This document shows positions 36,138-44,701 of a stretch of DNA of 64,000 nt, in pieces. Position 1 is the stretch's first letter. Each line of letters opens with the position of its first letter. The translations under genes were made by a program, and so were the position numbers. The DNA comes from Campylobacter concisus (GTDB taxonomy: Bacteria; Campylobacterota; Campylobacteria; Campylobacterales; Campylobacteraceae). Below the pieces are notes generated by a model that saw only the letters and a list, made by a program, of their open reading frames with translations, had not been told where the DNA came from and ran no database searches. Location of the stretch: assembly GCF_003048675.2 (NCBI RefSeq), contig NZ_CP060707.1:1674001-1738000 (forward strand). The letters are read 5' to 3'.

Positions 36138-37958
36138 CTAACCGCGAAAAACTCTATCATTTCCCTGCTTCATTATGTCACTCTCAAGATCAAGCTGCTC
36201 GAGGTAGGCGATTACATATTTTCTACTTAAATTTAGCGCATCCTTGGCATTTGTGACATTTACAAAGCCTTGATTTTTTATGATCCCTCTTAGCTTATCA
36301 AGTGCCATTTTTAGTGAATTTCTAGTGATAAAAAGGTTATGCTCCAGCCTTATGACCCTACCCATTGCAGTAAGTTTTTTAAGGGCATTGTCGCCACTAA
36401 CCCTATCTATCTCTAGATCATCATATATATTATATGGCGCCGTTGGGGCTAGCTTGCCACTTTCTAAAATTTCATAAATTTTCTCTTCAAGCCTTACTTT
36501 TAACTTGCTAAGATCAACGCCTTTTTTGGTATAGACACCGCTATCTTTGGCGATCAAATTTGCACTTTCAAGCTCGTCAAGCGCTTTTTGGGCTAAATTT
36601 TGGCTAGCCCAAGCAAGTTTTAGGCTGATACTTTGAGCTGAAAAGACAGCAAATTCATTCTTTTCTATCATAAATTTAATGGCTGATTTTATCCGCTCAA
36701 CCGCGCTTAGATCGTAGATATTTAAAGCCTTTTCATCGACAAAGACATTTGAGACTTTTTTGGCAATAGCCACGGCCTCTTCGTGGTTTAGACCAAATCT
36801 TTGATAAGAAGAGATGATGCCAAAGCCATTTTTGTGAGCCTCTTTTAAGATAGAAAATGCCTCAACAAAGTCACGCCTTAAAAGCGAGGCTAAAAAGAGA
36901 ATTTTGCCAGCCTTTTTTAGTGGCTCAAGCACTGGGTTTAGCACTCTGCCACCGCCTATCACGCGCGCGTCTGAGATGAGCACAAAGGCCTCGTCAAATT
37001 TCAAAAACATATCGCTTTGAAATTTAAAGCTCACAAAGTAGCTATCATCTTTTTGGCTAAGGATTAGCACCTTTGCGGGCACGTTTTTAGCGCCCACGCA
37101 AAAGGTTACGCTTTGAGAGTGGATGAGATTTTTAGCAGTTACGACTGCATCAACCTCTCTAAATCCCCTAAAAAAGCCCTTTTTGCTAAGTAGCTGACCC
37201 TTTTTTAGCTCGCTAAGCTCTATGCCAGTTAGATTAAGCGCCACGCGGCTGCTAACTCCGGCGCTATCAACGAATTTATCGTGGCTTTGCACGCTTCTTA
37301 CTAGCACCTCTTTGCCAGCGTCGTAGTTAAAAAGCTTCTCGTTTTTACTAACGCTTCCTTCTATCACAGTGCCAGTTACGACATTTCCGATACCTTTTAA
37401 GCTAAACACCCTATCGATGTAGTATCTAAAAACGCCCTCCTCATCGCGCTTTTTGGCTCTTAGCGTAAAGAGGTAGTTTCTAAGCTCATCGATGCTTGCC
37501 TTATCCTTTATGCTAACGGCAAAAATTTCTAAAATTTGCAGGTTTTTAAATTTAGAAATTTCATCTCTTATCTCTTTTTTTCTTAAATTTATAGTTGCTT
37601 CATCTACGAGATCGCATTTTGTAAGCGCTACGATTATAGATTTCACACAAAGGAGATTTAAAATTTCAAGGTGCTCCAAGCTTTGAGGCATAAGCCCGTC
37701 ATTTGCCGCCACCACAAACAAGCACGCATCAAAGCCGTATGCGCCACTTATCATCGTTTTTATGAGATTTTCATGCCCTGGCACGTCGATAAATGCGATA
37801 TTCTCATCATTTTTGCTTAAATTTGAAAAGCTTAGATCAATCGTTATGCCACGCTTTTTCTCCTCCTCAAGATTATCCCCTTCAAAGCCGTTTAGCTCCT
37901 TTATAAGCGCGGTTTTTCCGTGGTCGATATGCCCTGCTGTTCCTATTATTAAACTCAT
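36138..37958 (-). CDS. selB: Selenocysteine-specific elongation factor
   Basis: 606-residue translation GTPase bringing Sec-tRNA to UGA codons marked by a SECIS hairpin. G1 is GHIDHGKTA, G3 DVPGHE and G4 TKCD; EF-Tu-like domains 2-3 follow, and the C-terminal ~250 residues are winged-helix modules for SECIS RNA (DLEIDRVSGDNALKKLTAMG and around). The start overlaps the selA stop by 4 nt. Its targets in this window are the three formate dehydrogenases. Confidence 0.97.
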   Translation of the reverse strand: MSLIIGTAGHIDHGKTALIKELNGFEGDNLEEEKKRGITIDLSFSNLSKNDENIAFIDVPGHENLIKTMISGAYGFDACLFVVAANDGLMPQSLEHLEILNLLCVKSIIVALTKCDLVDEATINLRKKEIRDEISKFKNLQILEIFAVSIKDKASIDELRNYLFTLRAKKRDEEGVFRYYIDRVFSLKGIGNVVTGTVIEGSVSKNEKLFNYDAGKEVLVRSVQSHDKFVDSAGVSSRVALNLTGIELSELKKGQLLSKKGFFRGFREVDAVVTAKNLIHSQSVTFCVGAKNVPAKVLILSQKDDSYFVSFKFQSDMFLKFDEAFVLISDARVIGGGRVLNPVLEPLKKAGKILFLASLLRRDFVEAFSILKEAHKNGFGIISSYQRFGLNHEEAVAIAKKVSNVFVDEKALNIYDLSAVERIKSAIKFMIEKNEFAVFSAQSISLKLAWASQNLAQKALDELESANLIAKDSGVYTKKGVDLSKLKVRLEEKIYEILESGKLAPTAPYNIYDDLEIDRVSGDNALKKLTAMGRVIRLEHNLFITRNSLKMALDKLRGIIKNQGFVNVTNAKDALNLSRKYVIAYLEQLDLESDIMKQGNDRVFRG

Positions 37959-39280
37959 TTTTCTTCCGTTTCATTTATTATTTTTATTAGCGTCTCTACG
38001 TCCTCATCAAGAAGCGATCTAAGATCTAGCATAAATTTGTCATTTTCTATGCGTCCGATCACCTTTTTTTGCCTAAATTTTAGCTCGTTTAAATTTGCCT
38101 CTCCACTAAATGCAAGCGCCACGCTTGGCAACTTTTTATTTGGCATAGCACCGCCCCCTACGAAGGTTTGTGTGCGCACTATCTCAAGTGGATTTTTTAA
38201 ATTTTTATTTATAAAATTTGCTAAGTTTTCAAGCTCTTTTACGCTTTTGTGAAGCAGTTTTTGCGTTGTGATAAGCTCAAATTCTTTGTTTAGATAGGCT
38301 TTTATGCTCTCAGCCAAAAGCGAGATGATCACTTTATCGACGCGAAGCATTCTTAAAAGCTGGTTTTTCCTAAGCTTTGCTATGAGCTCTTTTTTGCCGA
38401 CTATTATGCCACACTGCACTGCACCAAGCAGCTTGTCACCGCTAAAGCTAACTAGCGAAACATCTTTTAAATTTTTTAGATCTGGCTCGTTTTTGTCTAA
38501 GTTAAATGGTAAATTTCCGTAAAATCCACTGCCAAGATCGAAATAATCTATCAAATTTCGCCTATTTGCTAGCTCGCTAAGCTCATTTGCCGAGCTCTCT
38601 TCGCTAAAGCCCACGATGTCAAAATTTGATCTATGAACCTTTACAAGCATCGCCGTATCTTCACTGATCGCCTCTTCGTAGTCCTTTAGCCTAGTTTTGT
38701 TTGTAGTGCCGACCTCTTTTAGGATGCAGCCTGCGTTTGCCATCACCTCTGGCACTCTAAAACTACCGCCGATCTCGACTAGCTCGCCCCTGCTAACGAC
38801 CACCTCCCTGCCCTTTGCAAAGGTGTTTAGCACCAAAAATACAGCGCTTGCGTTGTTATTTACAACGATGGCGTCCTCAAAACCAAAGGCTCTTGCTATT
38901 AGCGAGCCAACGTAGTCATATCTATTGCCGCGGCTGCCTGTTTTTAGGTTGTACTCTAGGTTTGAGTAGCCCGTGATAACAGGTGTTGCTCGGCTTAAAA
39001 TTTCTTTATCTATAACGCTTCTAGCAAGATTTGTGTGTATGGCAACGCCAGTTAAATTTAGCACTCTTTGAAGGCTGGCTTCGTTAAATTTATCATACTC
39101 ATCTAGGATCAAATTTATTATCTCTTCGCTCTCAAAGCTAGCATTTTCATTTAAAATTTTAGCCCTAACCTCATCTAAAATTTGCCTTGCAAGCATAGTG
39201 ACTAAACTCGTGTCAAGCCCCGAAAATGCTTCGTTTTTTATGATCTTATCAACTTGTGGGATATTTCTTAAATCGTTCAA
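37955..39280 (-). CDS. selA: L-seryl-tRNA(Sec) selenium transferase
   Basis: PLP enzyme of 441 residues converting Ser-tRNA(Sec) to Sec-tRNA(Sec) with selenophosphate. The PLP lysine is Lys283 in SFSGDKLLGAVQCG. Other blocks are RVLNLTGVAIHTNLARS, NNNASAVFLVLNT, VSRGELVEIGGSFRVPEV and VGTTNKTRLKDYE. It is first in a selA-selB pair. tRNA(Sec) (selC) and selD are needed too but were not found here. Confidence 0.97.
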   Translation of the reverse strand: MNDLRNIPQVDKIIKNEAFSGLDTSLVTMLARQILDEVRAKILNENASFESEEIINLILDEYDKFNEASLQRVLNLTGVAIHTNLARSVIDKEILSRATPVITGYSNLEYNLKTGSRGNRYDYVGSLIARAFGFEDAIVVNNNASAVFLVLNTFAKGREVVVSRGELVEIGGSFRVPEVMANAGCILKEVGTTNKTRLKDYEEAISEDTAMLVKVHRSNFDIVGFSEESSANELSELANRRNLIDYFDLGSGFYGNLPFNLDKNEPDLKNLKDVSLVSFSGDKLLGAVQCGIIVGKKELIAKLRKNQLLRMLRVDKVIISLLAESIKAYLNKEFELITTQKLLHKSVKELENLANFINKNLKNPLEIVRTQTFVGGGAMPNKKLPSVALAFSGEANLNELKFRQKKVIGRIENDKFMLDLRSLLDEDVETLIKIINETEEK

Positions 39281-39382
39281 TTTGCGCTCCTAGTAAGTTA
39301 GTTTTACCAAGGCGTGATTTTAACATAAAAATATTATAAATTAAAACTTAGAGCAAAAAAAGAGGATATAAATTTCAGAGTC

Positions 39383-39399
39383 TATTAATCCCATTAATA
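39383..39399. promoter_or_regulatory. Palindrome upstream of the polyferredoxin gene
   Basis: TATTAAT-CCC-ATTAATA, perfect 7-bp arms, in the 154-bp divergent gap between selA and the polyferredoxin start. It has the same arm and spacer length as the tupA palindrome but different sequence. An operator is possible. Confidence 0.35.
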
Positions 39400-39434
39400 T
39401 TAGAATAAGCCCGTTTTTGATAATAGGAGAAACA

Positions 39435-41108
39435 ATGAAAGAATTTGGCTTTTATAACGATTTTGACGATGCTTTGATGCTAAACGAGCAGATAGAGATC
39501 AACAACGAAAATGGCGACTATCTAGTCTCAAACTCTCCAAAGCTAAAAGCAAACATCATCGCACCTGAGATAAATTTCTACCTTAAAAATACCACCGCAA
39601 GCGTCTTAGAAAAAGCCAAAAATACCCTTTTACTCTACGAGGCAAGAGCGAGCGCCTTTGATATGGCAAAGGATGTGGATTACGAAAAAGAGGTCGGCAA
39701 AAATGTCGTCATTGTTAGCAACTCAGGCCGAGCAGAGCTAGCAAATTTACTAAAAGAAAATGGCTACAAAGTGATAGAGCTTACGCATTTTGAAGTCAAA
39801 TTTATATACGGCGCAGCTGGCGAGCTAAGCGTTTTGGTGCTTAGAGCAAATGACGAATTTGAGGTTGATTGCGACTTTTTCTTGGTTGAAAACGCAAGGG
39901 ACTATATGCTAAAACAAAGCGGCTGCTACGAAATTTCAGGGCTAAAAGATGAAAAAGTGGTTGAAATTTTAAATGCAAAAAGCCCAAAATTTAGATACAA
40001 AAGCTTTACCCAATACGACTCATCAATCTGTCAGTATCACGAGCGCAGGACTGAAATTTGCGGTCGTTGCGCCGAAGTTTGCCCAACAGTTGCTATCTTA
40101 AAAGAGGACGCGACAAAGCACCTCATCTTTTCACAGATAGATTGCACAAACTGCGGAAACTGCATCAGCGTCTGCCCTAGTGGCGCGCTCGACTACACAC
40201 TAATGCCACAAAGCTCATTTGCCGCTGTGGCAAAGCTTTACAAAGGCAAGACCCCTCTTATCGTGCCTGAGGAGATGAGTCTAGATGAGCTAAATGTGAG
40301 CCTACCAGAAAATGTCCTACCTTTTGCCATCTCAGCCGCCCACTTCTTAAGCCAAACGCACTTTTTGACACTTCTTCAAGAGAGTGGCTCGAGTGTGATT
40401 TTATATAGCAAGAGCCTTGGCAAGGGCGAAAAAGACGCCATTAGCATCTTAAATCAAATTTATGAGCTTAAATTTAAAGAGACCGCTATACACCACGCAA
40501 AAGACAAGGCTAGCCTTGAAAATGCGCTAAAAAAGGCTAAACTAATTGATGGCTCACAGCATTCAATGACAGAATACGCGCTGCCAAAGAGAGAAATTTT
40601 TGCCAAAAGGCTTGAGTTTATCGTAGGAGAGAGCGATCTTGGCGTCGTAAAAAGCGGCGAGATGATAAGATATGGCGAAGTCACGATAAATGCTGATACC
40701 TGTACGCTCTGCCTTAGCTGTGTTGGAGCTTGTAACGTAAGTGCTTTGGTGGCTGACAAGAAGACAAATTCTATTTTATTTAACCCAAGCGTTTGCACCG
40801 CCTGCGGCTACTGCGAGCTAAGCTGCGCTGAGAAAAACACCATCTCACTTGAGGTCGGCAAGATCGCTCTTAAGCCTGAGTTTTTCGTTTATAGCGAGCT
40901 TGCGCATGACGAGCTATTTGCCTGCGTGGAGTGTGGAAAAGAGTTTGCGACCAAAAAAGCGGTCGAGAAGATCGCATCGATCATGCAACCACGTTTTGGC
41001 AACGACAGAGCCAAGATCAAGTCGCTTTACTGCTGCGCTGACTGCAAGGCAAAGATCATGGTGCAAGCCCAGCTAAACGCGATGAAAGAGGATTTATTAA
41101 ATGGATAA
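39435..41108 (+). CDS. Polyferredoxin-like 4Fe-4S protein
   Basis: 557 residues from ATG 39435 (GGAG 6 nt before). Two 4Fe-4S pairs are clear: CGRCAEVCPTVAIL with CTNCGNCISVCPSG near residues 210-250, and CTLCLSCVGACN with CTACGYCELSCAEK near 430-470. A later CVECGKEF and CCADCKAK may bind a further metal. The first ~190 residues and the region between the clusters have no cofactor motif I recognise. No signal peptide, so cytoplasmic. The stop overlaps torD by 8 nt. In relatives such ferredoxins accompany formate dehydrogenase/TorD genes; an electron-transfer or maturation role is inferred. Confidence 0.82.
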   Translation: MKEFGFYNDFDDALMLNEQIEINNENGDYLVSNSPKLKANIIAPEINFYLKNTTASVLEKAKNTLLLYEARASAFDMAKDVDYEKEVGKNVVIVSNSGRAELANLLKENGYKVIELTHFEVKFIYGAAGELSVLVLRANDEFEVDCDFFLVENARDYMLKQSGCYEISGLKDEKVVEILNAKSPKFRYKSFTQYDSSICQYHERRTEICGRCAEVCPTVAILKEDATKHLIFSQIDCTNCGNCISVCPSGALDYTLMPQSSFAAVAKLYKGKTPLIVPEEMSLDELNVSLPENVLPFAISAAHFLSQTHFLTLLQESGSSVILYSKSLGKGEKDAISILNQIYELKFKETAIHHAKDKASLENALKKAKLIDGSQHSMTEYALPKREIFAKRLEFIVGESDLGVVKSGEMIRYGEVTINADTCTLCLSCVGACNVSALVADKKTNSILFNPSVCTACGYCELSCAEKNTISLEVGKIALKPEFFVYSELAHDELFACVECGKEFATKKAVEKIASIMQPRFGNDRAKIKSLYCCADCKAKIMVQAQLNAMKEDLLNG

Positions 41109-41814
41109 AAACATCATAAAAGCAAGGTCATATTTTTACGAATTTTTAGCATATCCACTCTTTTTTCACACGAGCGATGAGGGGTTTGCGAGATGGAAAG
41201 AGCAGCTTAGCTACCTAGCGCAAAATCCTTTGAGCGAGCAAAGCGCAAAGGCGTTTGCAAATTTAGATAAATTTAGCTTTGATGAGCTTACAAGCGAGCA
41301 AAATGACGTTCTTTTTGGCTTTACAAATATCCCTTTAAGCGCCTCATTTTATGAAGAGGGTAGAGATAACGGCGCGGCTAGACTTAGGGTGATACACTGC
41401 CTAAAGCTTAGCCCATATAGGCGTGATAAGGAGCTTTGCAAGGATAGCGAGGACTATGTCGGCTTTATATTTTTGGCGATGGCAACATTTTTAAATGACG
41501 AATTTAACGGCGCAAAAAATATCAGCGACAAGCTCTTTGGCGAGACTTTAAATTTATTTATAGATGAGTTTGGCTCGCTACTTTTGGCTCATAAAAATGC
41601 AAATTTCTTCCGCTCATATGCGATCATTTTAAAAGACTTCATCGAGCTTGAAAGAGCCGTTTTAAACCTAGAAGCACCAGCCAAGCCACAAGGCGATAGC
41701 GTTGCGGTTGCTGCGCTTAAAAAAGAGCCTTATCAAAGCAAGATGCCAACTTTTAAAACTAAGCTTCACTGGGAGGAATTCTCCCCAGTCATCTCACACG
41801 AGTTTAAAGACTAA
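41101..41814 (+). CDS. TorD-family chaperone (copy 2)
   Basis: 237-residue helical cytoplasmic protein homologous to the chaperone at 2728-3423 (shared SFYEEG, RRDKELCKDSEDYVGF and DFIELERAVLN). It is probably dedicated to cofactor insertion and TAT proofreading of a molybdo/tungsto-enzyme. It overlaps the polyferredoxin gene by 8 nt. Because fdhA copy 2 has no torD beside it, this paralogue may serve that enzyme; this is inference. Confidence 0.82.
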   Translation: MDKNIIKARSYFYEFLAYPLFFHTSDEGFARWKEQLSYLAQNPLSEQSAKAFANLDKFSFDELTSEQNDVLFGFTNIPLSASFYEEGRDNGAARLRVIHCLKLSPYRRDKELCKDSEDYVGFIFLAMATFLNDEFNGAKNISDKLFGETLNLFIDEFGSLLLAHKNANFFRSYAIILKDFIELERAVLNLEAPAKPQGDSVAVAALKKEPYQSKMPTFKTKLHWEEFSPVISHEFKD

Positions 41815-41818
41815 AATG

Positions 41819-41857
41819 GTTAAATTTGCTCTTACTCGAGCTAGGAGTAAATTTAAC
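41819..41857 (+). terminator. Hairpin after torD copy 2
   Basis: Arms GTTAAATTT and TTACTC on the left pair with GAGTAAATTTAAC on the right, with a small bulge. It begins 4 nt after the torD stop codon. It lacks a long T-run, so it may be a processing or weak termination site. Confidence 0.45.
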
Positions 41858-41943
41858 ATCCGCTTCAATTTGTTATCTTGATATTTTATGATTATTAGCA
41901 ATTTGGTAGTAAGCTTCTTTAAATTTTTTACAAAGGATTTACA

Positions 41944-42576
41944 ATGGTAATGACACACTATATGGAGCTTTTATCGCTCAATCAACCTTACAATCTAATT
42001 CTCTTCATGGTGATACCTGTGGGGCTTACGGAGCTTTTAGTGGCGATGGAGTTTCTCACTATGTATCACATGGATAGCGGTAAAAATGCTGGCTATAAGG
42101 CTGTTGGCAAATTTGCTGGCATAGTGCTTGGGGTCTATTTTACAGCTCTTGTGATCTATTTTATGGCAAAAATTTATCCAAGTATAAAATGGCGTGGATA
42201 TGCCGATGTCATCGCTGTCTACTCATATCTCATCAGCGTCATACCACTTCTTGGCATCGCGCTTTTAGAGCTAAATTTGATCTACAAAAACGCAAGCGAA
42301 AAGGCAAAGCTAAAGCTTCACTTTTTCCTACTCATATTTGCCTTGATCGTCGCACACGTCGCAATGATATTTGGCATGGTTGATCCTACCATAACTGGCT
42401 ACAAGGCTGAAAACGGTGAGATGGGTATGCATATGAATATGCCAATGAACATGCCAGCAGATATGCCAATGCACGATCACCATAAGATGATGCAAAATAT
42501 GGGTGAGATGCATATGAATATGATGATGCAAAATATGAGTGATGATAACTCAACTAATATGCACATGCATCACTAA
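41944..42576 (+). CDS. Membrane protein with Met/His-rich tail
   Basis: 210 residues. The first ~150 have about four hydrophobic helices (LILFMVIPVGLTELLVAM, FAGIVLGVYFTALVIYFM, YSYLISVIPLLGIALLEL and FFLLIFALIVAHVAMIFGM). The last ~55 residues are almost all Met, His, Asn and Asp, with repeated MHMN/MPMN/HDHH units ending NMHMHH. Met/His tails of this kind usually bind Cu(I)/Cu(II) or nickel. I recall related Campylobacter proteins being labelled 'permease' or DUF6803, but function is not known. It has its own gap and ribosome site after the torD hairpin. Confidence 0.7.
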   Translation: MVMTHYMELLSLNQPYNLILFMVIPVGLTELLVAMEFLTMYHMDSGKNAGYKAVGKFAGIVLGVYFTALVIYFMAKIYPSIKWRGYADVIAVYSYLISVIPLLGIALLELNLIYKNASEKAKLKLHFFLLIFALIVAHVAMIFGMVDPTITGYKAENGEMGMHMNMPMNMPADMPMHDHHKMMQNMGEMHMNMMMQNMSDDNSTNMHMHH

Positions 42577-42593
42577 ATTTAAAAGCTCCAAAT

Positions 42594-44126
42594 TTACTCT
42601 TTAGAGCTAGCTAGCAAGATCTCTCTAGGTCTTGCCTCAAGCTCTTTTATCTGCGTATCTTTGGGATTTATAGCGATCCTTTTAAATTTCTCCAGCCTGC
42701 TATCAAGCCCACCTTGTCCGCTCACGCTTTTAACGACCTCGTTGAAGTTATCATTTATCGATCTCACCGAGTTTCCAAGCCTATTTAGCTTCTCAGCGAC
42801 GGTGCAAAATTTCTCATAAATTTCATTTGCACTCTTTAATATCTCTTTTGCCTCTTTGTTGCCATTTTCCATACGCCATAAATTTGCCACCACACGAAGT
42901 AGCGGCATGAGCGTCGTGTGCGAGACCAGCACCACTTTTTTCTCATAGCCGTAGTTAAACAAATTTGGATCAAATTTCAAAGCCTCCAAAAATGCCGGCT
43001 CAACTGGCACAAACATCAGCACAAAATCAGGGCTTTTCACAAGCAATGAGTAGTCTTTTTTAGCTAGCTCGTCGATGTGCTTTTTTATTGAGGCGATGTG
43101 CTCGCCAAGGGCTAGTTTGCTCTGCGCCGGGTCAGCCGCCGCAACCGCCTTTTCGTAGGCATGGAGTGAGACTTTGCTGTCTATTATCATCTGTTTGTCG
43201 TCTGGGAAATTTATGACAAAGTCAGGTATGAGCTTTTTGCCGCTTATGTCAAAACTCTCTTGCGTCACGTAGTGCGTGCCCTTTTCTAGTCCAGCAGCCT
43301 CAAGTGTGCGCTCAAGCTGCATCTCGCCCCAGTTACCAAGGACCTTGTTGCTGCCTTTTAGTGCCGTGCTTAGCGAGTTTGCCTCTTTTGACATATTTTT
43401 GCCAAGCTCGACCACCTCTTTTAACTGCGCGCTAAGCTCGCCTGCGCTCTTTTGCGAGTCGCTGTGGGCGTCATTTACCCTCTTTTCAAAGCTTGTTATC
43501 TTCTCCCCAAGTGGCGTTAGCAAGAGCTCAAGCGACTCTTTGCTGTTTTTTGAGAAATTTGCGCTTTTTTCTTCAAATATCTTATTTGCAAGGTTTGCAA
43601 ACTCTAAATTTAGCTCGTTTTTTACCTTTTTTAAATTCTCTTCTTGCGATCTTAAGATATTTTCTTTTGCCTCGATATCGCTTTTTAGTGCGACGATAGC
43701 GCGTTTTAGCTCGTTTTCACTCTCGTTTGATCTTTTTAGCTCGTCCTCTTTTGTGTCAAGCTCGTTTTGCAAATTTAAAGATAGCGTTTTTGCCATCTCA
43801 GCCATCTTTGTCTGGCTGCCAAGCTCCTCGTTTAGGCACCTTAGCTCACGCTCTAGCTCGTCCTCTTTTTCATCTTTTTGTCTGAGTGAAATTTTATACT
43901 CGTCTAAATTTTTAGCTAGCTCATCTATCTTGTCACTACTTGCTTCAAGCTTTGCTCTTTGCTCGATATTTAGCCGCTCACTATCTTTTAGCTCATCTTG
44001 TAAATTTTCTAAAGCTTCTCTTTGCTTTGCATTTTTCAAATTTGCACTTATCAAAAAAGCTGTTAGCATCACGCAAATAAGCGCAAGAGCTGCCACCAAA
44101 ATATATAAATTTTCTATCGTTAGCAC
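42594..44126 (-). CDS. rmuC: RmuC-family DNA recombination protein
   Basis: 510 residues: an N-terminal membrane helix (about 8-27), a long coiled coil (about 30-190, Glu/Lys/Leu-rich), then the RmuC nuclease-like domain with LGNWGEMQLERTLEAAGLEKG, PDFVINFPDDKQMIIDSKVSL and LMFVPVEPAFLEAL. RmuC limits inversions at short inverted repeats in E. coli. It is convergent with the Met/His-tailed gene, 17 nt apart. The long open frame opposite it (Ser/Phe-rich) is a shadow. Confidence 0.93.
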   Translation of the reverse strand: MLTIENLYILVAALALICVMLTAFLISANLKNAKQREALENLQDELKDSERLNIEQRAKLEASSDKIDELAKNLDEYKISLRQKDEKEDELERELRCLNEELGSQTKMAEMAKTLSLNLQNELDTKEDELKRSNESENELKRAIVALKSDIEAKENILRSQEENLKKVKNELNLEFANLANKIFEEKSANFSKNSKESLELLLTPLGEKITSFEKRVNDAHSDSQKSAGELSAQLKEVVELGKNMSKEANSLSTALKGSNKVLGNWGEMQLERTLEAAGLEKGTHYVTQESFDISGKKLIPDFVINFPDDKQMIIDSKVSLHAYEKAVAAADPAQSKLALGEHIASIKKHIDELAKKDYSLLVKSPDFVLMFVPVEPAFLEALKFDPNLFNYGYEKKVVLVSHTTLMPLLRVVANLWRMENGNKEAKEILKSANEIYEKFCTVAEKLNRLGNSVRSINDNFNEVVKSVSGQGGLDSRLEKFKRIAINPKDTQIKELEARPREILLASSKE

Positions 44127-44261
44127 TAAAATTTCCTTTTAAATTTTGGCTTTATTATATTTGAAAATTTGTAAAAGAGTTGTGAAAGGGATAGTTCGTG
44201 ACAAAATAGGAGAGGTAAATTTTACTCTACAAATATGTCCAGTCGCGCAGTAAAGCAAGGT

Positions 44262-44664
44262 TAAAAATTTAATAAATTTAGGCGAAGTATTTTTCGCTTA
44301 GACAAGGCGAAATTCAATTTTTAAGCGGAGCGTATTGTTAAATTTAAATGCCACAAAGTCTCTGATGAAGTATCGTGAGATGGATTTTGGGCTTTGCATC
44401 CCCAAGGGTCGCAACTGCTAGCAGAAGCGAAGGAATTTTTATCCCAAGACTAAACAGATAGTTTTTCAAGGTATTAAATTTAATAAATTTAGGTGTAGGA
44501 TTTTTCGCTTAGACGAGGCGAAATTCGATTTTTAAGCGGAGCGTGTTATTAAAAATTTAAATACCACAAAGTCTTTAACGAAGTATCGTGAGATGAATTT
44601 TGGGGTTGCGAAGAAATTTTCATCCCAAGACTAGACAAATAGTCTGTCGAAGGGTGAAAATTTC
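44262..44664. repeat. Tandem ~211-bp intergenic repeat with hairpins, cluster B
   Basis: The gene-free stretch 44127-44701 contains two copies of one unit, about 44262-44472 and 44473-44664. Matching blocks are AATAAATTTAGG, TTTTTCGCTTAGAC, AGGCGAAATTC, TTTTTAAGCGGAGCGT, CCACAAAGTCT and GAAGTATCGTGAGATG (44367-44382 and 44580-44595). The second unit ends in a hairpin (44613-44664) with outer stem GAAATTTTCATCCC / GGGTGAAAATTTC and inner stem AGACT / AGTCT. The first unit's hairpin is degenerate. The same modules occur in 16160-16510. Confidence 0.7.
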
Positions 44665-44701
44665 AAGCTCTGCAAAATACACTCACGAGACAAATCTAAA
44701 T

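Noticed and set aside
43276-44142. 288-codon open frame on the plus strand opposite rmuC
   Set aside because: Ser/Phe/Leu-rich composition with no domain; it is the antisense of the Glu/Lys-rich coiled coil of RmuC.
44127-44701. CRISPR array in the repeat-rich gap
   Set aside because: Only two units of about 211 bp with partly diverged sequence; no short identical repeats with unique spacers and no cas genes.
44127-44701. Insertion sequence remnant
   Set aside because: No transposase fragment in any frame and no clear terminal repeats with target duplication; kept instead as an unexplained repeat.
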